Origin: Gnetum montanum
Taxonomy: Eukaryota > Streptophyta > Gnetopsida > Gnetales > Gnetaceae
Length of the DNA: 64,000 bases
Direction: 5' to 3'
Assembly: GCA_015680685.1 (NCBI GenBank)
Contig: MNCI01008967.1
Coordinates: 187,386-251,385 of the forward strand
This document shows, piece by piece, positions 44,580 through 56,200 of the stretch; the first letter of the stretch is position 1, and every line of letters begins with the position of its first letter. Under the pieces are notes generated by a model. It had not been told where the DNA came from. It worked only from the letters and a program-made list of their open reading frames with translations, and did not search any database. The position numbers and the translations under genes are program-made.

Positions 44580-44866
44580 GCTAGTTTTAGGCCATTTCAG
44601 GCCATTGCTAGTTTTAGGCCATTTTGGGCCTTTGCGTAACATGCCAAAAGAGATAGTACGTTAACAAAGCAAGAGGCGATGATGCTAGTTTTAGGCCATT
44701 TCAGGCCATAGCGTAGCATGCCAAAAGGACGACATGTTAACAACACACAAAGTAGCAATGCTAGTTTTAGGCCATTTCGGGCCATAGCGTAGCATGCCGA
44801 AAGGATGACATGTTAGCAACGTAAAAAGCAGCGATGCTAGTTTTAGGACATTTTAGGCCATAGCGT
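44580..44866. repeat. AGTTTA-hairpin array between gag-protease and antisense gene (element C)
   Basis: Five units, AGTTTTAGGCCATTTCAGGC, AGTTTTAGGCCATTTTGGGC and so on, with perfect GGCC/GGCC arms and a CATAGCGTAGCATGCC tail; period about 65-80 bp in the later units. Confidence 0.85.
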
Positions 44867-44955
44867 AGCATGTCAAAAGGATGGCATGTTAACAAAGCAA
44901 AAGAAAAAGAATGAATGTACAAGGGATGGCAACTGGGCAACAAGCAGCAGGGTTG

Positions 44956-47900
44956 CTACGCCATGCGTAGCCGCTTCTTGACCTGTCTTGGGTTGATCGG
45001 GACATAAGGCCAAGGTGTTTCACTAGGGCCCTCATTCACATCATTGTCCCTCGCTTGGAAGGGTAACTCAACCCATGCACCTTCATTTTGGAGATCAACT
45101 TGCTGAGCTGATTCTTTCGTTGGATGGTGTGCGTGAGTAGGTGTTTCACTCCCAGAGGTTACAACCTCTGAGCCCTACTCCATGTCTACGTTACTAATTG
45201 CTTGTGCTGTTACTTCATCACCATGGATCATCACCTCCCTGCCTACGTATGGTAGGTGGATTTCTTGGTGTATAGGAGAGGAGAAAGCCCTAAGTTGTGC
45301 TAACCATGATCTCCCCAAGATCAGGTTAAACCTAAGCATCTCCTTGATCATGATGAACATTGCATTCATGGGGAACTGGTCCCTTGCTATGAAGTCTATG
45401 TGAACTATGCCTTTCACTAGGATGTGTGCCACATTGAACGGCCTTAGACATGATGTCATTGTGGGTTTGATCTAGTCGACCAGACCCAACTTGTCCACAA
45501 TAGGGAAGGGGATGACGTTCGTGGCAGCCCCATCATCAACGTGTACCCTTCGGATCCGGTGTTGGCCAATCCAAATTATGATGAAGAGAGGCACCGTAGT
45601 CACTTGACCCCTTTCGAGATCTTCCCTAATGGCTTCATTACTGAAAGTTAATTGGAATGGTGTAGGCTCCACTTGTACAAAGGGAAGCATGAACAAGTGG
45701 ATTGCTTCCTCTTCTATTGGCATGTTCTCATCAATTGGAATCATCATCAACATGCAGATTAGAGCCTCACAGTGGGGTAAAAATGTCATGATTAGGTCAT
45801 ACAAGCTCAGTGTAGCATTTTTCTGCTTTAGAGCTTTCTTGACCTAAGTGAGGGCATCCAGAAGGTCTTGGCTACCCCCCGTTTTGACGCTTTCCTCCTC
45901 TTCTACCCATCCCAGAAGATGAATTTCTCAAGGGGGGGACAACTTCAGGTCTAGGTTCAGACCCCTTTGGGCAGGGCAGTGTGGACTGTGCGGTTGTGGC
46001 AACGTTCATCCTTGGTGACAAAGATATAGATGCAAGGGGTGGAGACGTAGGCTTGGGAGTACCAGGGATGGTACCTGCTCTCGACGTCTCACGTATGAAG
46101 CGCAGTTCCCAGTTTTTAGGACAAGAAGGTTGTTTAGCTATTTTATGCAGGGCCAGGGCTATCGAAGGAGTCAGGCCCCTAACGATGAAAGGAGCTAATG
46201 GTGTTAGCAGGTGAAGTGGCACAGTTTCGCTAAGAAGTGATGTTGAGATGGATGTCTGGGGAGGGACTTTTAAGATGAATGGTTGTTGTGAGCTTTGATT
46301 AGCCGCTCGTGGCATTGGTGCACTACGCTGAGGCATACAGACCACAAATAGCTACTGGGGTGGCCTAGGATCACTATCAATGCTGATGGCGTTGATGACG
46401 TAATCGACATTGTTGGCATTGAGGGGGTTTGTGTAGACATGCATAGATTGATTTTCGAGATGTACTAGGTTGCTTTCATCCAAAACCAGTTTTCCCTGGT
46501 CGATCAATCTCTGGATGTCATCCTGCAACACAAGATAGTAATCTGTGTTGTGACCACACTGTTGATGGTAGTCATAAAACCTGTCCAGCCTAAAATCCTT
46601 AGGAATTGGGGGCTCATTGGGCAGGGCCAAAGAGGGGTTCATAAGGAGCTCACAGTAGCATTGATGTCTGCTGATTGCTTCTTACAAATTTTTTTTGTGT
46701 TGCATGTGCCCCACCGCCAAAAATTGCTTCAGAAGTTCTGAAGGCTTGATAGGTAGTGAGGTGTACTTTGAGCAATCTTTACGTTCAAAGTTTGGCTTGG
46801 GTTGTGCAGACATCTCAAGTGCGGGCACCTGAGGTTATGGTGCATTGCCCTATTTGGGCATGGCATTAGTTGTAGGTATAGCTTGTTTCTTGTTGTTCTT
46901 GTTACCGTTTTCACTAGGTCTAGGCTTGGCCTCAGTTGCCACAGTAGCCACTATGGTTGTTGGAACCTTACCCTTGTCCTTCTTTGTGAAGGTGTTTTTG
47001 TAAACAATGTAGGCTGGGTCTTTGCTCACCTTAGCTGCATCCTGTATACTCTTAGTCTAAGTGAAGGCTTGACTGAGGGTGCGAGGGGCAAGGTAGTATA
47101 ATTTAGACTTGATAAATTTCTTTCACTGCACCCTTAAAGATGGCTAGCAAGTGGGCTTCCATGATGGGCTCGCAGATTTTGTTAAGGGTTGTGCTCTAGC
47201 GCTGGATGAATTTCTGGACTAGTTCTAGAGGCTCCTATTTCACACTCATCAACTAGTCCAGCATGGTCTCTGCCTTCAAGTTGTACTTGAAGCATGTCAC
47301 AAACTGGGTTAGAAGCTCTTCCAGAGTTGAAATGGATGAGCGTGGTAGCGTGTGATACCAATCTAAGGCTTTACCAGCTAGGGACATGATGAAGATACAA
47401 ATAATCATGTGTGGCCATTATGGCAATAGAAGAGATTCAAATCTAAAGGTAAATAGATGTGCATTGGGATCCCCCTCCCCATCATATTTCGTGAAGTGCG
47501 GGAGAGACATCCCCGGGAGTAACGTCAAAGTAGGGATTGCAAGGCTGATAGGATCATCCTGGTAGAAGTCCATGACTTATACCATATTAGACCTAATAGC
47601 TTTGAGGTGTTTTATTTCCTCAGTGAGTGTTTGGATAAGATGGAATGCTTGATCCAGACCTTGCGATGTTGTGGACGGTTGGGGAACTATCGAAGCAGCT
47701 CCCACTAGTGGTGTGGCAGGGGTAGCGGCTTGATCCATCAATGGTACCATTGGGACCGCCCCCACAAACGGTGTTGCTTGTGCTATCCACCACCTGGTAG
47801 ATGGTGCTGTTAGAGCAGCAATCGTGGGTTGAGCTGTCGGATAGATCGCTTGTGTCACCAATGGAACAGACCATAGCCCTGTGTTAGGTTGTACCATTTG

Positions 47901-48773
47901 TAGGGTTTGGTAGGTCTGAGGATGAACATAGTGAGACATCTGAGATGGTTGTAGAATAGGTGAAGAAGTGATTGGGGTCCACCATGTGTATGAACCTGGG
48001 CCCAACATAGAGGGTGGAATAGATACGAATGTAGGAATTGACATGGAAGTTGCGTACGATTGTGAAGTAGGTACAATGTGAACATGCAGCAGGGTAGCCC
48101 TGATTGGTGTGTTATGCGCTATAGGAATATGCTGATGAAAAATTCACGGAGGCATGGTTGTTGCAAATGAAACAGGGGAATAAGGGTGATGATACGTTGG
48201 GAATGTGGCATGGCTACCCATTGCGGTTGTAGTTGTAGGTTGCAGAAGCGTAAGCATGATGGCAAAGGGAGAGGTAACAGACAACGGGTTGGCCCAGAAG
48301 GACTGGGTAGGAGGGATAGGAACAGGGTTGGCTTGACCTCCCTCATCAAATTGGGAATTAAGTTCCTCTTGTCCATCTTGAAAGGCGTCATCCTGGTTAA
48401 ACGCTGTGTCCTATTGCTCCCTAAGTCTAGCCAGCTGGGTTAGCTGGTCTAGAAGCCTTTGGTTTTCTTATGTCAAAGGTATGGAAATGCTTGGAGTGGG
48501 AACAAATTCCTTCCTATTGCAGTAAGCAAACTCAAAGCTATGTTTGCTCTCGAATTTGTGCACATCCAAAGGTAGGTTTACCTAAACCTTTGCACAAAGA
48601 AAGTTATAATGCTCATGTTGCTGGGCCAAGCCCTCAGGTCCTCAGTTTTGGATCTTGAGGGATCGACATGTTTCCAGCATTAGGTTCAGTGGTTGTTCGG
48701 CACCAGTGGTGCCTTGAACTATGATGGGAACCTCCATGTTGAAGGTGTTAGCAATAGTAGTTGCGAAAGACAT
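44956..48773 (-). pseudogene. gag-pro: Gag-protease of element C, broken
   Basis: Starts at ATG 48773 (MSFATTIANTFNMEV). Gag: VMDFYQDDPISLAIPTLTL, LPHFTKYDGEGDPNAHLFTF, MSLAGKALDWYHTLP. A frameshift near 47115 follows the gag helices. The knuckle has lost its Cys residues: YDYHQQCGHNTDYY (46540-46600), where C..H..GH..C is expected. Protease (45175-45804): RRVHVDDGAATNVIPFPIVD, then FNLILGRSWLAQLRAF. It ends PRQVKKRLRMA TAG at 44956. Many stops, including TAG after LVD (45472) and after LLLP. More decayed than the copies in D and B. Confidence 0.85.
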
Positions 48774-49231
48774 TGCTACTAAGCTAGATAGTTTTGCAAA
48801 TAGAAAAAGCTAGGTAGCTTTGCAAATGAAAAAAGTAAAGAAATTTGAATATGAAATAGTTTTGCAAATGAAAAGAGTAAAGGAGTTGATAAGCGATCAA
48901 AAAGAAGGCTTTATGTCTTGCTGGGCTCCTGAGGAACTGTTGAGGCGATTGGTCTATACCACACAATGCGTAAACAACTGTGAAAGGGTGTCACGTTTAT
49001 GCTAGTACATGATAGGGTACAGAATGCATGCAAGACTACCATAAAAAGGAAGGCAAGTCAACTGGCAATTAGAGGCTTTACGTCTTGTAGGGTTCCCGAG
49101 GAACCATTGAGGTGACTGATTTGCACCGCATGACACGTAAACAATTGCGAAAGGGTGTCAACTTTATGCTAATGCATATCAGGGTGCAGAAGGCTTACAA
49201 GACTACCGTGATATGTGGAAAAGGCACCAAA
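48774..49231. other. Leader of element C
   Basis: Between the PBS and gag. Contains a local duplication: 48890-49010 and 49070-49170 share TTTATGTCTTG..GGCTCCTGAGGAAC-type sequence with the CGTAAACAATTGCGAAAGGGTGTCA phrase. No gene. Confidence 0.5.
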
Positions 49232-49250
49232 GGCCCTCCTTCTAGCATCA
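49232..49250 (-). other. Primer-binding site of element C (tRNA-Asn, mutated)
   Basis: TGATGCTAGAAGGAGGGCC on the minus strand; compared with the tRNA-Asn complement TGGCGCTAGAAGGAGG it has two changes in the first five bases. Confidence 0.7.
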
Positions 49251-49257
49251 GAAAGAC

Positions 49258-49450
49258 TATAGTGACCGAAAATGTCAATGGTTGGAAAATACCGAGGGGT
49301 CATCAACCAACCACAGTCTTGACCCCATCTCCATAGGAGGGCCGTGTTGGATGGGGACAAAAATGGAGCACCCTGAATGACCTAGTTGATCAGAGAGGAA
49401 TTTAGTCGATGTCTATATAACCTTTTGCAATGTGTGATTAAAAGAAAAAA
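49258..49450 (-). mobile_element. 5' LTR of element C, truncated
   Basis: Matches the first 190 bp of 809-2349 (starting TATAGTGACCG against TGTAGCAACCG). It ends in an A-rich stretch at the junction with Athila-like gag sequence. Confidence 0.8.
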
Positions 49451-49454
49451 AATA

Positions 49455-50570
49455 TAACTGAGATCTTTCCATTCAAGAGAGAGGTATGATTTTGTGATAG
49501 TGAGGAATCATCATTTGATAAGGTGGTGAACTAGAAAACCTTACTGACTCAAAAATTTACTTTTGAAATTTTAGCTAAGATATATTAGTTATGGGACTCT
49601 ATCGATAGAAAATTTCAAGTTGCCCTAAAAATTACTAATGAATCTAAAGAACAATGTAGTGATCATGATTGTAGGAGGCGAAAGGAAGTTGAACATGCCA
49701 ATCAAAGGGGCAAAGATAAGATTTTTGTAGTAGAGGAAGTTGTGAAAACTGAATCAGATGATAATGATGGATGAGACACTTGTCAAATATGAATAGCCTA
49801 GGGGATGTTGCCCCATCATGTCACACTTATAGGAGTTTGGGGTGTATGCTCTAAATCCACGACTAGCAAAAAGACAAACACCTAGAAGATGGTCTTATCC
49901 TCAAGGAAATCCATGGTAGTTCCATTAGCAACAACAATATTATTCAAGTGAAACTTGACTGCAACCATATGAGTAGTATCAATAGTGGAAACACCTACAA
50001 TCATGGGCACTACCACTACTAAGGCAGCAATACTATTACAGATAACTAGATCCATATGGGTATTATGTTCAACAACCCCTATCTACACATGACTCTTCTA
50101 GTCATGTTTCTCCTTTTCAACATCACTACTATTCTTCTAAATACTATAGAAATTATTCTCCACATTCTAGGAGGGATACCACATTCCATCCTTATCCTTG
50201 TTCTATTCTTGCACCTATTCCTCCATCCTTAACATAGCTACCACTTAATCAATCCATGCAGGATGAACATCCAGCCTAGCTATAGCAATGCAATGCTACC
50301 ACAACTATCAATCTACAACTAGTTCTTCAACCAAGTGGTTTAGAACCTCATGCTTGTAAAAGACCATTCTTTAGACCCAATAGCCATACTAAGCCCTCAT
50401 AGACTCAAGCAGCTGGTCACCCTACTTTTATCTCATCCTCTAGAAACCATTCCATTGGGAACTCTTCAAACCAAATGTTGCCCAAAATCCATACTTTTAT
50501 ACTCACTCATGCCATATCTGATTGAATCCAAGCTAGCAACCTTCATAGGAAATTAGCTGATCCTAGGAGC
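49455..50570 (+). pseudogene. gag: Gag C-terminal remnant of element E
   Basis: Frame fragments read TFEILAKIY and ALKITNESKEQCSDHDC, parallel to FEILAKID and LKIAKESKEQSSDCEC in F. The stretch 49770-49930 (LPHHVTLIG..) is nearly colinear with 62170-62340. The remainder up to the protease is Gln/Thr/Ser-rich in all frames and too broken to follow. Confidence 0.55.
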
Positions 50571-50960
50571 CCTCTTATCTATTTATCAATTATTGGAAAT
50601 GAACCATGTAAAGCTCTTCGTGATTCAGGTTCCAATGTGAACTTGATTTCTCATGTAATGTATACTAGCTGGAACTTGTTGCCTCTCAAGAAGAGAAATC
50701 TCTAATTAGAATAAGCAAACAAGTCCATTACTATTCCATTGTAAGTAGTTGAAGACATTGTAACCATTATATGTGAGTGGTCTTATCCTGCCAATTTCCT
50801 AGTAATCAAGATTGAGAACTGTAAAGGGGACTTCCTAATCATTATGGGAAAGGCATGGCTAAGCACTATTGATGAAAAAATGGACATCAAAGATTTTTCA
50901 TTGGAATTATCTAAAGAGAATGCATTTGGAATGATTGAGAAGAAGTGAGTTCCATGCATC
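50570..50960 (+). pseudogene. pro: Protease remnant of element E
   Basis: Reads IYLSIIGNEPCKALRDSGSN then NLISHVMYTSW, with the aspartic protease DSG motif in RDSGSNVNLIS, followed by ANFLVIKIENCKGDFLIIMG and KAWLSTIDEKMDIKDFSLEL. Stops at L*LE*ANK. The DSG here contrasts with DDG in the Tat elements. Confidence 0.7.
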
Positions 50961-51439
50961 ATGTATAGAGATACTAGGTCCAATTATGTGAAAAAATTCT
51001 AGTCCGTGAAATAAGCATATATTTCCAAATATGAGTAGTATGCACATGAATTAGGTATTCAAGATGTCTACATGTAATAGATAAAAAACAAGAGGACACC
51101 TAGTGGTTGGCCATTGATTCTAAAAGGACAACAATGTGCATGGAACCTACTAAGAGCCTAACATGCACTAATGTCACAGGCATGGATGAACTAGAGCAAG
51201 TTCATCACCAACTATCTAATAATGAAAATAATGATATCAATTGGAAAGAGTTGGAGATCCTTGAGAATTTCAAACAAGATCCCCTAGAGTTGAAAAATCT
51301 ACTTATCAGCCTAGAATATGCATTTTTTAAAAAATGACAATTCAGCCATACTTAATTCCAAACTTTCACTTAAGAAAAAAGTAAAATGATTGAAAGTGGT
51401 CAATAGATGGCCAACAACATTTGCCTAGTCATATCCTAA

Positions 51440-52380
51440 ACTCACTAGAATTGATCCATAGATATGCCAACACCACATTTATATTGATCCATCCATTAAG
51501 GAAAGGAGGCAACTACAATGGTGGTTGACTACAAAATTGAAACAAATTATCAAAGAGAAGATTGAGCAACTTCTTAAGGTAGGGCTCATCTATCCCATTG
51601 CAGATAGTGAGTGGGTTAGCCCACTCATGATAGTGCCAAACAGAGGTGGCAAATGGTAGGTTTGTATCAACTTTAAGTTGTTAAATATGGCAACATTTAA
51701 AGATTATTTTTCATTCCCATTCATTGATCAAGTATTGGACACCATATCTAGGCATTACTATTACATTTTTCTAGATGGTTATAGTGGCTATAACCAAATC
51801 TAGATTGTACAAGAAGACTAAGCCAAAATAACATTTACAAGTTCCTAGGGGATCTTTGCATATCATAAGATGCCTTTTGGTTTATGCAATGCTCCTATTA
51901 CTTTCCAACACTTGGTCTTAAGCATCTCTCACTAGCAAATTGGTAGTGGAGTGGACATCTTTATGGATGATTCCTCCACTTATGGTGCTACATTTGAGCA
52001 AGCCTTGGACTTCCTTGAGTAAGTACTCAAAATATGTAAGGAAAAAAACCTATAGCTCAATTGGCAAAAGAGCCATCTCATAGTCCAAGAAGGCATTGTT
52101 TTGGGGCAAATAATTTTTTAAGAAAGGATCGAGGTAGACCTCAAATAGATAAGGGTCATCCAAGGATTTACCCATTAACCAGAAACTGTAAAAGATGTTC
52201 AGTCATTCTTTGGATACACTGGTTACTATTGAAATTTCATAAAGAATTTTTGTAAGATTGTAAAACCATTGTTTGAGTTAACAAAGAAATATGCTTCATT
52301 CATATAGACCAAGAAATGTGAAAATGCATTCTAGAGCATTAAGTAGAAGCTTGTAGAGACTCCAATTCTATGAACACCTA
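51440..52380 (+). pseudogene. pol: Reverse transcriptase remnant of element E
   Basis: Readable blocks: EKIEQLLKVGLIYPIADSEW, VSPLMIVPNRGGKW, VCINFKLLNMATFKDYFSFP, FIDQVLDTISRHYYYIFLDG, YSGYNQI, ITFTSS*GIFAYHKMPFGLC, NAPITFQHLVLSI, VDIFMDDSSTYGATFEQALD, then the connection domain VQSFFGYTGYY. Both catalytic segments (FLDGYSGYNQI and FMDDSS) are recognisable. About ten in-frame stops, many TAG. Confidence 0.85.
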
Positions 52381-52389
52381 ACTGGACTA

Positions 52390-52775
52390 ATCATTTCATA
52401 TAATGATAGATGCATCAAATTAAGCCTTGAGAGTTTTACTTATGTAGTTCGATGACAAGAAATGTCCGTATTACATCCATTGCATAATTTAAAGCATTGT
52501 GGGTGCATAGTTGAATTACATCACAATGGAGAAAGAACTAATGACAATGGTGTATGCTCTAGAGAAGTTTAGGTACTATGTGCTTGGATACAAAGTATTT
52601 GTGCACACTAATCAAAGTTCCAATCACTTCCTCATGAACAAGTCAATGGTGAGCCCTCATGTCATACGGTGGTTGGTGATCCTATAAGAATTCGATCTCA
52701 CAATGATAGATTGAGAGGGAATTGAGAATGTGGTCCTTAACCATCTCTCTCAATTATGATGGGATAATAAAGAGA
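52390..52775 (+). pseudogene. pol: RNase H remnant of element E
   Basis: Reads MDASN then FDDKKCPYYIHC, LNYITMEKELMTMVYALEKF, RYYVLGYKVFVHTNQSSNHF and HVIRWLVIL*EFDLTMID. This is a single Ty3-type RNase H; unlike the Tat elements there is no second one. Confidence 0.8.
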
Positions 52776-52859
52776 AGGAGATATTTCCCTTTGACTAATT
52801 TTATAATGAACTTCTCTTTGCTAGAGTAATAAATGAAAAAGTGTCTATAGAATGAAAAT

Positions 52860-53895
52860 GGTATGATAGCATCCTCACTTATCTTCTCACTCAAGAGGTG
52901 TTACAAGATCTAGACTATAGGAAGAAACAATAGTTTCTTCAATAGGTCAAATGCTTCATAAAAATCAATGGACATCTTTACAATGTATGCATATATGGAT
53001 TGGTTCATTGGTGTGTACCTAATGGTGATGAATTGCATATTCTCCAGGATGCTCACAAAGGTCCTTGTGGAGGCCACTATGCTAGGATATGCATGACCAT
53101 AAGAATCCTAATGGTAGGATATTATTGGCCCACAATCTATAGGGATGTCCATCATCTTGTTCGATCCTATGAATGTTGTCAACAAGTTGATGGGATGACC
53201 ACATGAATGGATGATCCTCAACAGTGGATTCAACCACTAGAACTCTTTGACATATGGGGCATCAACTTCATGGGTTCCATCACACCCATGTTAAATGGAA
53301 AGTCATATATAATCATTGCTTTTGATTCCTATACCAAATGGGTAGAAGCAACAACTGTCCTCAACTATACATCATCCATTGCTACTAGATTTGTACAACA
53401 AAATGTTGTGAATAGGTTTGGGATGCCATGTGCACTAATTTATGATAATAAAACCCATTTTACAAGTGCTACTTTCACAAGATTATGCAATGCTTGGGGG
53501 TTGAACATAAATTAAAAACACCCTATAATCCCCAGGCCAATAGTCAAGTAGAAGTTACCAATAGGGAGATCATGAAGATCCTAACAAGAACTATTAGAAA
53601 ATATAGGAGAAATTGGAGCAGAGAACTCAATAATGTCCTTTTGGCATACTACTCAACATGGAAACTTCCAATGCTTCCAATTCAGTTTGAGCTCTGTACA
53701 CTTTTAATAGTCTATGACTTGGACCTTGACCTTAGCCTAGCACAAAAAGAAAGATTAATCAACCTAAATGTGCTAAATAAAAATTTATTGGTAGCCCTAT
53801 CCTTGAATGAAGTGCACAAGGTATTCAATAAAAAGCATCATGACTTTAGAATATGGAAAGAGAAATTTCAACTAGGAGATAAGGGTCTCTACTAG
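52860..53895 (+). pseudogene. pol: Integrase remnant of element E
   Basis: Zinc region: HILQDAHKGPCGGHYAR..CCQQVDGM (53030-53200). Core: DIWGINFMGSITPM where WGIDFMG is expected (first catalytic Asp now Asn), then IYDNKTHFTSATF (second Asp kept), then NSQVEVTNREIMK (Glu kept) after a frame change near 53500. C-terminal: HHDFRIWKEKFQLGDKGLY. The frame continues weakly to about 54120 (LGPYIIDETFSSRA in pieces). Confidence 0.85.
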
Positions 53896-53899
53896 GACC

Positions 53900-55680
53900 C
53901 ACACATGTAGCTCAATGAACTAAGTTCCAAACATTATGGAAGGGGCCTTATATAATTGATGAAACCTTTTCTTCTAGGGCCATGATCATATACAAACTTG
54001 AACATCTAACTAAGAAGTAGATGATCAACATCCAATAGATGAAGCCTTTCTAGGAGCCTACGCAAGCTAGTGCAACAATACCTCAATGGATGGACAACCA
54101 TGCTAAACTTTTCAGATCTCCTCCTTCCAACTCCGTTGTGGGGGAGATGGCCATCTATGCTAATAACATATGTGACTCCTCAAATTTTCCATTTTTTTGT
54201 TTGATACATTTTTTTTTGCAAATTGTTTATTTTATACCTTTTTGATTTTAAAATTTTTTTCTATTTTACACAATTTTTTTACATTATCCTTAATACATTT
54301 AAATCTTCTTAAATATTTTACACTTTTTTATATTTTTTATTTTAATGTAGTGTGATTTTCTAATTTTTGTTAATAAACATGCTTTGTGCTAATAGGAAAC
54401 ACTGGTGTTGTAGTTATTGCTAATGGTGGTTTGTGCTTAATGTTTTATTTGCTAATGTTTAGTTTCTATTTCTGAATTTTTGTACCAATGGCTATGACAT
54501 GGTTTCTTTTTCATGAAATAGGAGTGAGTCCACGTCATCCACCCATCCAAAGACTCTATGGTTTTTCTTATTTTGAAAATATAAGGTCCTTTCCATTAAA
54601 TAAACTTTTAATAAATTTGTAACCTTGTTGGTTTTTGGAATTATGAAGGATTCAGAGTTTTGTAAAGGGTGTGACTTTAAGGGGACTTAATACTCTTTGT
54701 ATTCTTCTACTTACTTGGATGCATGAGTGTTTTCATAGACTTCTTACTATTCTGTGCTGACCAATAATAGGAACTTGAATAAGTCTTTGCTTGGTGTGGT
54801 TCCAATCTAAAAAAAATTAGAAAAAAAAAATAAATTAACAAAATCCAAAAAAAAAGAGAAATAGAAAAAAATGATGGGAATTCAAAGCACACCCCTTAGA
54901 TGAATTAATGAGCTACAAGCATTGGTTATGGGACAAGAAAGACATGTTATCCATGCTTGAAGGTCCCCTCTAACTAAGGCCATTTCACACTTCTTACTTC
55001 TATTTTCTTCTTAAGGAATGGTGGTTGTTCTATGGGAGCACTCTTGTGTCTCAAAGGGATGGATTGGTCTTAAAGTGGTGATATGAAGTTATTGAAAGAG
55101 GCTAGTTTTGGTCTGGATTAGGGATGGATCTTTTGTAGTCATTTAAACACAAATCCACAAGGGACTTCTTATGACCTCAATTCAAAACTCCATTCCACCT
55201 TCTCCATTATCCATCCATGCTATCCATAACTCACCTAACTATTGATGTCCATGTTCTTGGTTCGATTTCTTTGTCTGATGTACTTGAATTCTTTGGTAGA
55301 ATCTTCTAGGTTTTGGTTTTTAACTTTCATCAACCATTAATCACCTATGTGGCCCATAGACTCCTTAGGTTGATATTATGCAAGGGAAAATAGGGCATGT
55401 GCTTTCTATGGGAAGGATCCACTTGCATATCTCTTGGTTGGGTTGACTAAGCACCTTATCCTTAGGCATTATTGTAATTAGAATCTTTTATACATCCAAT
55501 TTCTACATTTAACCATGTGCTCCTTTACATATTTTCTTTAATCTACACATTCTCAATTAAATTTTTAAATTTTTTTGCCTTCAAAGACACTCTTCAATGA
55601 TTTCATCATATTCTTAGCTTTTCTAGAACTCCATAGATCCCAAATTTATTCAAAAATTCCTTGTATTTTTCAAAATATTC
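53900..55680. other. AT-rich spacer of element E
   Basis: After the integrase tail (to about 54120) and a purine run TGTGGGGGAGATGG (about 54136), the sequence is AT-rich with T runs (54185-54360) and A runs (54800-54880). No gene seen. Confidence 0.5.
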
Positions 55681-55689
55681 AAGTTTAAA

Positions 55690-55800
55690 AATTTTGTTTA
55701 TGGACCTTGTAAATGGGGCCTTGTCAATAGAGCTCATGCATATATGAGGCCTCGTATACATAGCCCTATCGATGTAGTGAAAAAATACTATAAATATGAA
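55690..55800 (+). promoter_or_regulatory. U3-like segment with TATA box upstream of ORF3 (element E)
   Basis: Resembles the U3 of the LTR at 59330-59500: GGGGCCTTGTCAAT.., CCCTATCGATGTAG, then ACTATAAATATG (about 55790). It lies about 400 bp before the ORF3 ATG. Confidence 0.3.
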
Positions 55801-56200
55801 TGATCCTTAAAAATTTTCATATTTTCTTGTAAACACCAAAGGAGTTTTTTCCATTTTCAGAGCCCAAAACCTTCTATAGCCCATAACTTCCTAATCATTT
55901 GTCTAAATCACTTTGTTCTTCAACTCTATAGCTCCTAGAGGTAAGCTCTTAGTCATGGGTGCCACAAACATGCTATTTTTGACAAAAAATATTTCACCAT
56001 TTTTTAACTCCCACAAAGGTTTAACTAAGGAGTTAACATTAAAACACCAAATTACATGAGTAAATAAGAGTTAATTAATAAAATAAGCAATCTACCATGG
56101 TCCAACCATAGAAAAGTATAAGTAATTAACAAGATAAGGTATTCAATTATTCTAAGTTACACATCATATCCACTAATCCACGGATGTGTTGTGACTACAA
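55801..56200. other. Spacer before ORF3
   Basis: No gene. Possible leader of ORF3. Confidence 0.3.

Larger units (their letters stand above)
809..49450 (-). mobile_element. Element C: outermost Tat/Ogre-like LTR retrotransposon, carrying nested D (and B)
   Basis: Minus-strand element. On its own strand the order is 5' LTR remnant (49258-49450), PBS (49232-49250), gag-protease (44956-48773), hairpin repeats (44580-44866), antisense spliced gene (8030-9113 plus 41192-44425), hairpin repeats (7384-7703), RT-RNase H-integrase (3789-7256), hairpin repeats (3411-3783), PPT, 3' LTR (809-2349). Element D interrupts the antisense gene at 9193/41187; removing D and one target copy leaves about 16.6 kb. 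The right LTR stops after about 190 bp, where Athila-like gag sequence begins, so the right target duplication is lost. The left flank is GGAAT (804-808). Many stops and frameshifts make it the oldest of the three. Confidence 0.85.
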
